DNA from: Porticoccus sp963974675
Lineage (GTDB): Bacteria; Pseudomonadota; Gammaproteobacteria; Pseudomonadales; Porticoccaceae
DNA: 64,000 nucleotides
NCBI GenBank assembly: GCA_963974675.1
Contig: CAXBDQ010000009.1
Coordinates: 1-64,000 of the forward strand
Direction of reading: 5' to 3'
The notes under the pieces are model-generated. The model saw only the letters and a program-made list of their open reading frames with translations. It was not told the DNA's origin and made no database searches. The translations under genes were made by a program, and so were the position numbers. Shown here one piece after another: positions 7,071-15,643 of this stretch (the first letter of the stretch is position 1; every line of letters begins with the position of its first letter).

Positions 7071-8072
7071 ATGACTGAAGTCACAGCTTTATTCAGAAAT
7101 GAACAGTGGAAAAATATATTTTCCTTCAGCCAGTTACAATTATTTTTACGGCAGGTATTGAAGGCTGTCACCTTGCCCATCGCAGGCATCATTATATTTC
7201 TGATACTTTGGCAATCTGTTGCCAATAATATTGTCACATCACTTGGGCAGTTCCCTGGACCGTCAGAAGTATGGGAGCAAACAAAAGGCCTCGTAGTTGA
7301 ACACAACCAAGAACGAGACAAAGCAAAAGCATTTTATGAACGCCAGAAAAAAAGAAATGCAAAAAAACTGGCTAAAAACCCCGCGGCAACAATAAAAACA
7401 CGAACATATACCGGTAAAGCAACATTTTTCGACCAAATTCTGACAAGCCTCTATACGGTTTCTTTCGGCTTTTTTGCCGCATCGATTATCGCCGTACCCT
7501 TGGGTATCGCCTGTGGTCTGAGTGAAAAAGTATACCAATCGATCAATCCTATTATTCAAATATTTAAACCCGTCTCACCCTTAGCATGGCTACCACTTGT
7601 CACCATGGTAGTTTCAGCCTTATACACCAGTGATGATCCGTATTTTGACAAATCATTCCTCACTTCAGCCTTTACAGTCACCCTCTGTTGCTTATGGCCC
7701 ACAGTGATTAACACCACCGTTGGTGTGACCAGTATTGATCGAGACCTGATAAACGTGAGTCGGGTACTTCAATTGTCCTCGCCTGTACATGTACGGACCA
7801 TTGTCATTCCATCGGCTATTCCTATGATTTTTACCGGACTCAGACTTTCTTTGGCAACGGGATGGATGGTACTGATCGCAGCAGAAATGCTGGCTCAGAA
7901 CCCAGGGCTAGGCAAATTCATTTGGGATGAATATCAAAATGGCTCATCCAACTCACTTGACCGAATTATGGTGGCGGTATTGGCCATTGGATTAATTGGT
8001 TTTTTACTTGACCGTATCATGTTAGCCATTCAAAAACGTATTAGCTGGGACAAACAAGCCATTCTTCGTTAA
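7071..8072 (+). CDS. nrtB: Nitrate/nitrite ABC transporter permease (NrtB/NasE family)
   Basis: A 333-residue inner-membrane permease. A first membrane segment (around residues 27-48, AVTLPIAGIIIFLILWQSV) is followed by a charged cytoplasmic or linker insert of about 45 residues, dominated by Lys/Arg/Glu (roughly residues 75-115). The BPD-type core comes next, with several hydrophobic helices. The conserved permease loop contacting the ATPase is recognisable in INVSRVLQLSSPVHVRTIVIPSAIPMIFTGLR. AAAGGA precedes ATG 7071; a TTG at 7050 is the only earlier option. It lies between the binding-protein and ATPase genes and is presumably co-transcribed from the ANTAR-controlled promoter. Confidence 0.9.
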   Translation: MTEVTALFRNEQWKNIFSFSQLQLFLRQVLKAVTLPIAGIIIFLILWQSVANNIVTSLGQFPGPSEVWEQTKGLVVEHNQERDKAKAFYERQKKRNAKKLAKNPAATIKTRTYTGKATFFDQILTSLYTVSFGFFAASIIAVPLGIACGLSEKVYQSINPIIQIFKPVSPLAWLPLVTMVVSALYTSDDPYFDKSFLTSAFTVTLCCLWPTVINTTVGVTSIDRDLINVSRVLQLSSPVHVRTIVIPSAIPMIFTGLRLSLATGWMVLIAAEMLAQNPGLGKFIWDEYQNGSSNSLDRIMVAVLAIGLIGFLLDRIMLAIQKRISWDKQAILR

Positions 8073-8116
8073 ACCATTATGTTTTGCCGTGATAAAAATG
8101 TTTTTAGGAGGCATCA

Positions 8117-9067
8117 ATGAATAATAGTTATCTGCTTATTAGTTCCGTCGGCATTGAATTTGAGACTGACGATGAACCATTTCGTGCACTACAAGATATC
8201 AATTTACCCATCCAAAAAGGCGAATTTATATCCCTTATTGGTCACTCCGGCTGTGGTAAATCGACTGTTCTCAATATTGTCGCAGGTCTGTATCAAGCAA
8301 CAGAGGGCGGTATTATTCTTGAAGGAAAAGAAGTCGATAAGCCTGGGCCAGACCGTGCTGTCGTATTCCAAAACCATGCACTTCTTCCTTGGCTTACCGT
8401 GTATCAAAATGTCGAACTCGCAGTAAAACGGGTATTCAAAAAAACCAAAACAAAAGCGGAAATGCATGAATGGGTATTACACAATTTGTCACTGGTGCAT
8501 ATGGATCACGCCCTTCATAAATTGCCCGGTGAAATTTCCGGTGGCATGAAGCAGCGAGTAGGTATTGCTCGCTGTCTAGCAATGCAACCTAAAGTGCTCC
8601 TGATGGATGAACCCTTTGGTGCATTGGATGCTCTGACTCGCGCCCACCTCCAAGACTCATTAATGGAAATCCAAGGGCGTCTCGGCAACACAGTGATAAT
8701 GATTACCCACGATGTGGACGAAGCAGTATTGCTTTCTGATCGTATTGTGATGATGACCAATGGCCCAGCCGCTACCATAGGTGAAATATTAGATGTTAGG
8801 CTGGCTAGACCAAGAGATCGTCTGGCACTGGCAGAAGACCCTGAGTTTATCCATTATCGGCAACAAGTGCTGAAGTTCTTGTATGAGAAACAAAAGAACC
8901 CTTCGTCCATAGATACTGAGTCTAATCCTACCAAAAATAAAAATACTCAATTAGAACCTGCTGACTCAACACCGTCAAAAGAAACATCAAAGAATTTATC
9001 AAAAAAAGAAGTCGTCACCCTAAAAGCAGTTAACGCCAAAGGGGGGCAGAATACGGCAGCAGCCTAA
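8117..9067 (+). CDS. nrtC: Nitrate/nitrite ABC transporter ATP-binding protein (NrtC/D, NasD family)
   Basis: A 316-residue ABC ATPase. Visible motifs are Walker A GHSGCGKST, signature ISGGMKQRVG, Walker B VLLMDEP followed by FGALDALTR, and the switch His in MITHDVDEA. The ATPase core ends around residue 255. A Ser/Thr/Lys/Pro-rich tail of about 60 residues follows, without the binding-protein-like domain found on cyanobacterial NrtC. AGGAGG lies 8 bases before ATG 8117. One ATPase gene for one permease suggests a homodimeric assembly. No nitrate reductase gene is present in this window. Confidence 0.9.
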   Translation: MNNSYLLISSVGIEFETDDEPFRALQDINLPIQKGEFISLIGHSGCGKSTVLNIVAGLYQATEGGIILEGKEVDKPGPDRAVVFQNHALLPWLTVYQNVELAVKRVFKKTKTKAEMHEWVLHNLSLVHMDHALHKLPGEISGGMKQRVGIARCLAMQPKVLLMDEPFGALDALTRAHLQDSLMEIQGRLGNTVIMITHDVDEAVLLSDRIVMMTNGPAATIGEILDVRLARPRDRLALAEDPEFIHYRQQVLKFLYEKQKNPSSIDTESNPTKNKNTQLEPADSTPSKETSKNLSKKEVVTLKAVNAKGGQNTAAA

Positions 9068-9117
9068 GCAGGCTCTCTAATCTATCTACGGTTTTTCTGT
9101 CGATGAAGACAGTACAA

Positions 9118-9149
9118 GAGTACGGTACTACGTTTGACGTACCGAGCTC
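9118..9149. repeat. Inverted repeat downstream of the nrt operon
   Basis: GAG-TA-CGGTAC pairs with GTACCG-AG-CTC around a 10-base loop. It lies in the 219-bp gap between two convergent genes. No T-run follows on either strand, so it could be a weak terminator, an mRNA-end hairpin or a protein site. Confidence 0.45.
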
Positions 9150-9286
9150 TCAATTTCAAACAATACTAAGAACACTCCCAATCTCGCATATTGACGGAAG
9201 ATAAGCTAAAAAAATTTATTGAGTCAATAGTGACGAAAAATAGTTACAAAAAATTCTATCAAGAGAGCATAGACGATCGCCTAAAT

Positions 9287-11344
9287 TCACTCACAAACAC
9301 TTGTATTATTCAGCTGCAACTCAATAAAATTTTGATACTCCAATACACTAACGGGCTTACTAAAATAAAATCCCTGGAATTCAAGGCAACCATGTTGTAA
9401 CAAATATTGCAGTTGTTCTTCTGTTTCAACCCCTTCCGCAATGACTTTCATGTTCAAATTTTTCGCCATAGAAATAATTGTTTCCACTAAAGACGCCTGT
9501 CGACTATCTTCGTTAATTTGAAGGGTAAAACTCTTATCGATTTTGATTCTATCGATGGGCAATTGATTCAAATACGCAAGGCATGAATAACCTGTTCCAA
9601 AATCGTCAATAGAAAGGGGAAATCCAAGATTTGATAACTCCTTCAGTTTTTCGATAGCATCCATCTCACTTTCAACGAGTAAACTTTCCGTGAGTTCAAA
9701 GTGAATTAGACTTGTTTCGATGGGAAATTTTTGTAATAGTTTTTTCACGCCCTCCAAAAGATCTGGACACTGAAACTGTTTAGCACTTAAGTTAACTGCA
9801 AGGGGCAACACATTTTCCGCACCATATTTTTCTGACCATTCATGCACTAAATTGAAGGCCTCTTCAAAAACCCACATCCCAATATTATGTATGGTTCCCG
9901 ACTGTTCTGCGAGAGGAATAAATTCAGCAGGTGAAACCAACCCTAACTCTTCGCTGTTCCACCTCAATAATGCCTCAGCTCCAATAATTTTTTGCTCCGC
10001 ATCATATTGAGGCTGTATGTTTAAATAGAACTCTTTATTTTCTATGGCTCGACTTAGCATGACTTGTATACGATTTATACGAGTATGCTGGACTCGCATT
10101 TTCTCACAAAACACTTTTATCGTATTTTTTTCCTTTGCCTTGGCATAGTACATTGCCAATTCTGCTTCATTAAAAGTATCTACCCAATTAGTATTACCAG
10201 AATAAAAATAAGTAATACCAATACTGACGCCTAACTGTATGTTATGAGAATCAAGGAGATAGGACTTTAAAATAGCTTCTTTGATATTCACGGCCAACTG
10301 ATCCGTCTTTTCTAGCAGCACCTCCTCATCACCAACCTTCTCCGACATGAGTACAACAGCAAACTCATCACCACCCAAACGCACGACAAAGCCATCATCC
10401 TGGGCCGCATCCCTGATTCGACTCGCGACCATTCTGAGTAATTTATCGCCTACAGCATGGCCCAACGTATCATTAACAGTTTTGAAGTTATCCAGATCAA
10501 TAAAAAGTAACCCGCCATAACGGCGTTCCTCATCGTGCTCCAATTGGTCAAAGAACTCCTGTAAGGCTTGGCGATTATGTAGATTGGTCAACTGGTCTCG
10601 AAGTGCCTGCCCTTCTATCAACTCCTGATAAATTCTACGTTCAGTAATATCAGTATATGAACCCATGATACCAATCACTTTTTCATCGTGATTACGAATC
10701 GGTACCTTACTGGTTTGCAACCAGTTAACTTTTCCATCAACGCGTGTTTGGGGTTCTTCAATATCCAGTTTAGGTTGGCCTGACGACATCACCTGTTCAT
10801 CATCTGCAACAAAATGATCTGACTCACGATCAGAAAAGAAATCGTAATCCGTATGCCCAACAAGCTGCTCACTGCTTGTTAAACCACAATCGGCCAAAAA
10901 CAAATGGTTACCACCAAGATATTTACCGCTGCGATCCTTCCAGAACACCTTGGAAGGAATACAATCCAGAACCCTTTGCAGAATATCCTCATTTTTATAG
11001 TTTTCCAGAATCACTGCGTGAGTGCCTGGGAACATATGGGGATAAAGATACAGAGAGTGTGTACGATCTAGCGGATCCACAATAGTGGAACAACAAACGG
11101 AGGCATCATGAGAAAGAGGAAAATGTTTTTTTTCGAAGCTTTTGACGACCAAACTGGACAGCTCCACCAAGGACAACTGATTGAGACTAAGATTATTACT
11201 ACTCTTTAAAAATTCTTCATTTTTGGCATATATTTCACCGGCTAAATTTACCAGAAGAACGGGATCTGACAGCTTATTAACAAAAGCCAATGCCCTGTCA
11301 TCAAACTTCGCACAAACTGTCTCCATGCCTCTGCCATCCCGCAT
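9287..11344 (-). CDS. PAS-GGDEF-EAL cyclic-di-GMP signalling protein
   Basis: A 685-residue cytoplasmic protein. After an N-terminal sensory region of about 115 residues comes a PAS/PAC domain (roughly 120-245, ending in MGSYTDITERRIYQE), then GGDEF (about 255-420) and EAL (about 435-680). The diguanylate cyclase motif is intact (RLGGDEFAVVL), and there is no RxxD inhibitory site at the usual position five residues before it. The phosphodiesterase motifs are also intact: EALLRW, NLSAKQF, HFELTES, DDFGTG, KIDKSF and EGVETEEQ. Either or both activities are therefore possible. No transmembrane segment is evident. The start ATG 11344 has AGGGAG seven bases upstream on the minus strand. It stands alone, convergent with the nrt operon. 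Confidence 0.93.
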   Translation of the reverse strand: MRDGRGMETVCAKFDDRALAFVNKLSDPVLLVNLAGEIYAKNEEFLKSSNNLSLNQLSLVELSSLVVKSFEKKHFPLSHDASVCCSTIVDPLDRTHSLYLYPHMFPGTHAVILENYKNEDILQRVLDCIPSKVFWKDRSGKYLGGNHLFLADCGLTSSEQLVGHTDYDFFSDRESDHFVADDEQVMSSGQPKLDIEEPQTRVDGKVNWLQTSKVPIRNHDEKVIGIMGSYTDITERRIYQELIEGQALRDQLTNLHNRQALQEFFDQLEHDEERRYGGLLFIDLDNFKTVNDTLGHAVGDKLLRMVASRIRDAAQDDGFVVRLGGDEFAVVLMSEKVGDEEVLLEKTDQLAVNIKEAILKSYLLDSHNIQLGVSIGITYFYSGNTNWVDTFNEAELAMYYAKAKEKNTIKVFCEKMRVQHTRINRIQVMLSRAIENKEFYLNIQPQYDAEQKIIGAEALLRWNSEELGLVSPAEFIPLAEQSGTIHNIGMWVFEEAFNLVHEWSEKYGAENVLPLAVNLSAKQFQCPDLLEGVKKLLQKFPIETSLIHFELTESLLVESEMDAIEKLKELSNLGFPLSIDDFGTGYSCLAYLNQLPIDRIKIDKSFTLQINEDSRQASLVETIISMAKNLNMKVIAEGVETEEQLQYLLQHGCLEFQGFYFSKPVSVLEYQNFIELQLNNTSVCE

Positions 11345-11743
11345 AACAACTCCCTACTTACAACTCTGTAAACATAAACAATTGATACAAAAAATCACTT
11401 AACTTTTAAAGCTAATACAACTGATCTTATATGTCTATTTATAGAGTATAGGAAGCAATGGGTTGATAACAGTGAGAATTCTTTACATTGGGTAACTCTT
11501 CACACTAGGCCCAGTTATAACAAAAGCTCCTATTTTATCGCTTTTTCAATCTTCACCTAAAACTGGATTCTCCCGAGTGACATTGAAAATGTGAACGCCT
11601 GCTGTATATCATGCAGAAAAAACTTATCTAGTCCAACAGCGAGCAGCTCTAAATCTGTCTAGATTATTAACCCTCAGTCATAAAAACTGTCAAGAAAATA
11701 CACAGAAATAGAGAAAACTTCAAAATGAAGATAGGGAGAAAAC
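11345..11743. other. Intergenic region between the GGDEF-EAL gene and ffs
   Basis: About 400 AT-rich bases with no convincing coding sequence. It should hold the promoter of the minus-strand GGDEF-EAL gene near its left end and the 3' processing/termination signals of ffs at its right end. I could not identify either with confidence. Confidence 0.5.
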
Positions 11744-11860
11744 TGGTGGCTTCCCCTGCCAGCCACACCTCGGCACATGATATAACTACTACCGTTGCTC
11801 CCTTCCGGGCCTGGCGGGGTTCGCAGTCGATCATTGCGAGGGGACCAACAGGGGTCACCA
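11744..11860 (-). ncRNA. ffs: 4.5S signal recognition particle RNA (small bacterial type)
   Basis: The minus strand carries the universally conserved SRP RNA core: AGGCCCGGAAGGGAGCAAC (about 11798-11818), with the GGAA tetraloop and the asymmetric Ffh-binding loop. The ends pair as expected for a long hairpin: TGGTG-CCCCTG at the 5' end with CAGGGG-CCACCA at the 3' end. The mature RNA would be close to 115 nt, like E. coli 4.5S RNA. It binds Ffh to target membrane proteins to the Sec machinery. Exact ends are inferred from the outer helix; short open frames across it are not genes. Confidence 0.93.
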
Positions 11861-12108
11861 TAAACTGATTGGCTTGATAACACGCTTTAACTTCAGGTTT
11901 AACTGAAAAAAACGCATCGGAGGTTATCAAACCTTATTCGTATGTATTGGTACGGGTGCGCATTATGGTCGGTTCGTCAACGCATTTCAATACAGCTTTT
12001 TTAAACTAGTGTCTGAACTTCGGGCTAGTACTGAAACCCATCCTTCCCTAACATAGGGTTAACGTATGTAGGAACAGAGACCTCCATTAAGAGTATTGGG
12101 AAACAGGT

Positions 12109-13770
12109 ATGTATAACAAGAAAAAACAGAGCTCCACATTACTGTTTTCCGCCCTATTCACTCTGTTAATAGTCGGGATCACTGGCTGCAGTAGTGGTGA
12201 AAACAACGTTACTACGGGCAACCGGGACGGCATTCTTCATTGGGGTAATGGTACCGACCCCCAGGAGCTGGATCCACATATCGTCACAGGCATTCCTGAA
12301 CACCATATTCTCACTGCACTACTTGAGGGGCTTGTAGCAAAGAACCCTGCCACCCTGGAGTCCATTCCCGCTGTAGCAAAAACATGGCAGATTAGTGATG
12401 ACGGCAAAACCTATACGTTTCAATTGCGGCGTAATGCTGTTTGGTCAAATGGTGATCCCGTAACCGCCCGCGACTTTGCCTGGTCTTGGTGGCGGGCACT
12501 GCAACCGGCCCTCGGCAATCAATACGCTTATATGTTGTTTCCCATAAAAAACTCAGAGGCCTATGCAAAGGGTGAAATCGATGATTTTTCCCAAGTAGGC
12601 GTTACGGTGGTGGATGACTACACTCTTGAAGTAGAACTCACCCATGCCACTCCTTACTTTCTGCAACTGTTAGATCATTACAGTATGTTTCCGGTTCATC
12701 GGGCTACCATTGAAAAGTTTGGCAAACCTGATGAACGCGGTAGCCTGTGGACCCGCCCAGGTAACTTTGTCGGCAATGGTCCCTTTACCTTAAAAGAATG
12801 GCAGTTGTTTAAACGGGTAACGGTGATCAAAAACCCAAACTACTGGGATGCCGAGAAGGTAAAACTCAACGGTATCAATTTTCACCCTATCGAGAATGTG
12901 ACTACAGAGGAGCGAATGTTTCGATCTGGGCAACTTCATCACACAGCAAGTATTCCTATTGATAAGGTGGCGGTCTACAAAAAAGACAAACCACATCAGC
13001 TTCTTACCCACCCCTATCTGGGCAACTATTTTTATCGTATCAATACAAAATTGCCTCACCTCAGCGATAAGCGTGTGCGCCGTGCATTAGCAATGAGTAT
13101 TAATAGCCAACAAATTACCGAGCAGGTGACGAAAGGCGGTGAAGTCCCGGCACACACCTTCACCCCACCCGACACACTAGGCTATACCGCCAAGTCAGCC
13201 TTTGAATTTAACCCCGAGAAAGCCCGCGAGCTATTAGCCGAAGCCGGCTACCCAAATGGTAAGAATTTTCCCGTGACAGAATTGCTCTACAACACATCAG
13301 AAGGTCATCGAAAAATTGCCGTTGCGATACAGCAAATGTGGAACCAGTACCTTGGTGTCAACATTATCTTGAACAATCAGGACTGGAAGGTTTACCTAGA
13401 CTCTGTGGCTAACGGTGACTACAGCATTGCCCGTGCCGGCTGGATTGGTGATTATGTAGACCCAAATACGTTTCTGGATATGTGGGTAAAAAATGGAGGC
13501 AATAACGGAACCGGTTGGTCCAACCCCCGTTACGATGAACTAATTCTGAAGCTTGCACCAAAAACCAAAGATAGAAATAAACGTTATAAATTGATGGCTG
13601 AAGCTGAAGCAATTTTACTTGAGGATATGCCGATCATTCCGATTTATATCTACAACAGTAAAAGCCTCGTTCACCCCAGCTTAAAGGGCTTACAGCCGAA
13701 TATTCTTAATTATGTACTCTATAAAAATCTGTCACTTGACCCCAGTCTTAGTGGGGTGAAACTCAACTAA
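12109..13770 (+). CDS. oppA: Oligopeptide ABC transporter substrate-binding lipoprotein
   Basis: A 553-residue family 5 extracellular solute-binding protein. The N-terminus is a lipoprotein signal with lipobox ITGC (Cys27). The mature sequence has the OppA hallmarks NGTDPQELDPHIVTG near the start, YTFQLRRNAVWSNGDPVTARDFAWSW, NYWDAEKVKLNGI, and a C-terminal region ending in LSLDPSLSGVKLN. It should bind oligopeptides in the periplasm and pass them to the OppBC permease. The next gene begins one base inside its stop codon, so this is the first gene of an oppA-oppB-oppC-oppDF operon. The start is ATG 12109; a weak AGG lies just upstream. Confidence 0.92.
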   Translation: MYNKKKQSSTLLFSALFTLLIVGITGCSSGENNVTTGNRDGILHWGNGTDPQELDPHIVTGIPEHHILTALLEGLVAKNPATLESIPAVAKTWQISDDGKTYTFQLRRNAVWSNGDPVTARDFAWSWWRALQPALGNQYAYMLFPIKNSEAYAKGEIDDFSQVGVTVVDDYTLEVELTHATPYFLQLLDHYSMFPVHRATIEKFGKPDERGSLWTRPGNFVGNGPFTLKEWQLFKRVTVIKNPNYWDAEKVKLNGINFHPIENVTTEERMFRSGQLHHTASIPIDKVAVYKKDKPHQLLTHPYLGNYFYRINTKLPHLSDKRVRRALAMSINSQQITEQVTKGGEVPAHTFTPPDTLGYTAKSAFEFNPEKARELLAEAGYPNGKNFPVTELLYNTSEGHRKIAVAIQQMWNQYLGVNIILNNQDWKVYLDSVANGDYSIARAGWIGDYVDPNTFLDMWVKNGGNNGTGWSNPRYDELILKLAPKTKDRNKRYKLMAEAEAILLEDMPIIPIYIYNSKSLVHPSLKGLQPNILNYVLYKNLSLDPSLSGVKLN

Positions 13771-14705
13771 TGTTTCGATTTATTTTAAGCAGGCTATTAC
13801 AAGCTATCCCAGTATTACTGGTGGTTATTACAGCGACATTCTTTCTGGTACGCGCCGCTCCGGGCGGGCCCTTTAGCGCAGAGAAAGCCGTGCCGCCTGA
13901 GGTTATCAAGGCTCTAGAAGCACAATATAAGCTAGATCAACCCATGTGGCAGCAATACGTCAGTTACCTCAATGATTTAGCACACGGCGATTTTGGGCCG
14001 TCTTTTCGGTATCCCGGGCGTACCGTCGATGAGTTAATTTCCGGGGGTCTACCCATTACCGCAGAACTGGCACTGTATGCCATGTTAGTAGCCCTTATTA
14101 TTGGCGTAACTGCTGGTGTTTTTGCGGCGCTCAAGCCCAACACGCCGCAAGATTACGTCCCCATGTCTGCCGCCATGGTTGGTATTTGTATGCCTTCTTT
14201 TTTAATGGGACCGCTATTAGTGCTTATATTTGGTATCTGGTTGGAGTGGCTCCCGGTGTCCGGTTGGGGAGATTTACCCGGCGATAAAATATTACCTGCT
14301 ATCACTCTGGGTTCAGGTTATGCGGCATTCCTAGCTCGTCTTAGTCGCGGTGGCATGTTGGAAATCATGTCTCAGGACTATATTCGCACCGCCAGAGCCA
14401 AAGGCTTACCGGAATGGGTCGTGGTGCTAAAACACGGCCTAAGGGGTGGTTTAATTCCTGTAGTGGCTTTTCTCGGACCAGCCTTTGCCGGGCTTCTCAG
14501 TGGTTCCTTTGTAGTGGAAACCATATTCCAAATACCCGGCCTTGGCCGCTTTTATGTTCAGGCGGCATTTAACCGTGACTACACCATGATTTTGGGCACC
14601 ACGGTATTCTTTGCCACACTCATCATTCTGTTCAATCTGTTATCCGACATTATCGCGGTATGGATTAATCCTAAGCTTCGCCACCAAATACAGGAGGGGC
14701 AGTAA
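13770..14705 (+). CDS. oppB: Oligopeptide ABC transporter permease OppB
   Basis: A 311-residue inner-membrane permease of the DppB/OppB family. The N-terminus MFRFILSRLLQAIPVLLVVITATFF is the typical first membrane helix, followed by the periplasmic segment with RAAPGGPFSAEKAVPPE. The coupling loop is seen as DYIRTARAKGLPEWVVVLKHGLR, and later IFQIPGLGRFYVQAAFNRDY is diagnostic for OppB-type subunits. The ATG overlaps the oppA stop by one base and the stop overlaps the oppC start by one base (TAATG junctions), indicating translational coupling. Confidence 0.93.
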   Translation: MFRFILSRLLQAIPVLLVVITATFFLVRAAPGGPFSAEKAVPPEVIKALEAQYKLDQPMWQQYVSYLNDLAHGDFGPSFRYPGRTVDELISGGLPITAELALYAMLVALIIGVTAGVFAALKPNTPQDYVPMSAAMVGICMPSFLMGPLLVLIFGIWLEWLPVSGWGDLPGDKILPAITLGSGYAAFLARLSRGGMLEIMSQDYIRTARAKGLPEWVVVLKHGLRGGLIPVVAFLGPAFAGLLSGSFVVETIFQIPGLGRFYVQAAFNRDYTMILGTTVFFATLIILFNLLSDIIAVWINPKLRHQIQEGQ

Positions 14706-15598
14706 TGTCCGAACCTGTAGCGGTCATCGACAAGATCGAACAAGCTGAGAAAGGCACCTCTCTCTGGCAGGATGCCTGGATTAGATTACGCAAAAATACA
14801 CTGGCCTTATTCGGTTTAGGCGTCATCTTGTTTCTCTGTGTCATTGCCCTACTGACACCCTATATCGCACCTTACGGATACGAAGAACAAAATCTTTTAC
14901 TAGGTGCAATTCCACCCTCGACAGAACATTGGCTGGGTACTGATATCTTTGGCAGAGATATGCTGACAAGAATTATGTACGGCAGCCGTGTTTCACTGAT
15001 GGTGGGCTTTATAGCTACAGGGGTAGCCCTGATCATTGGTGTACTTTGGGGAACCATTGCAGGCTTCGCGGGAGGACGCGTAGATGCCGTTATGATGCGT
15101 CTGGTAGACATTCTTTACGCCCTACCCTTTATGATTTTTATTGTGTTGTTGATGGTCGTATTTGGTCGCAATATTTTGCTGCTATTCTTGGCTATCGGTG
15201 CTGTTGAATGGCTCACTATGGCCCGTATTGTACGCGGTCAGGTACTCTCTTTACGGCGACAAGAGTTTATTGAGGCGGCTATTTCTCTAGGGCTTTCACG
15301 CTGGACCATTATTCGACGCCATTTAATACCCAATACATTAGGCCCCGTTATTGTTTATACCACGCTGACGATTCCCAGCGTGATGCTACTTGAAGCCTTT
15401 TTGAGTTTTCTTGGGCTCGGTATTCAACCACCACAAAGTTCTTGGGGATTACTGATTTCCTACGGTGTAGAAACCATGGAGGAATACCCCTGGTTATTGC
15501 TATTCCCCGGCTTAACCCTGTCCATTACCTTATTTGCTCTAAACTTTTTAGGTGATGGCCTGAGAGACGCCTTAGATGTTAGATCGTCAAAAGATTAA
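14705..15598 (+). CDS. oppC: Oligopeptide ABC transporter permease OppC
   Basis: A 297-residue inner-membrane permease, the partner of OppB. A short N-terminal cytoplasmic tail precedes the first helix. Then come the OppC-type features HWLGTDIFGRDMLTRIMYGSRVSL, the coupling loop FIEAAISLGLSRWTIIRRHLIPN, and FLSFLGLGIQPPQSSWGLLI. Its length is normal for the family. GGAGG lies just before ATG 14705, inside the end of oppB. A 45-bp AT-rich gap separates it from the ATPase gene. Confidence 0.93.
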   Translation: MSEPVAVIDKIEQAEKGTSLWQDAWIRLRKNTLALFGLGVILFLCVIALLTPYIAPYGYEEQNLLLGAIPPSTEHWLGTDIFGRDMLTRIMYGSRVSLMVGFIATGVALIIGVLWGTIAGFAGGRVDAVMMRLVDILYALPFMIFIVLLMVVFGRNILLLFLAIGAVEWLTMARIVRGQVLSLRRQEFIEAAISLGLSRWTIIRRHLIPNTLGPVIVYTTLTIPSVMLLEAFLSFLGLGIQPPQSSWGLLISYGVETMEEYPWLLLFPGLTLSITLFALNFLGDGLRDALDVRSSKD

Positions 15599-15643
15599 AG
15601 TAATTTATAGATAAATAATTTAACTATATGATTTATAAAAATT

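Noticed and set aside
9191..9400. 69-aa plus-strand open frame after the nrt operon
   Set aside because: It has a TTG start, no ribosome-binding site, and its second half is antisense to the well-supported EAL domain.
11667..11930. Two minus-strand open frames (87 and 69 aa)
   Set aside because: Both run through the 4.5S RNA gene; the nucleotide conservation there is explained by the RNA.
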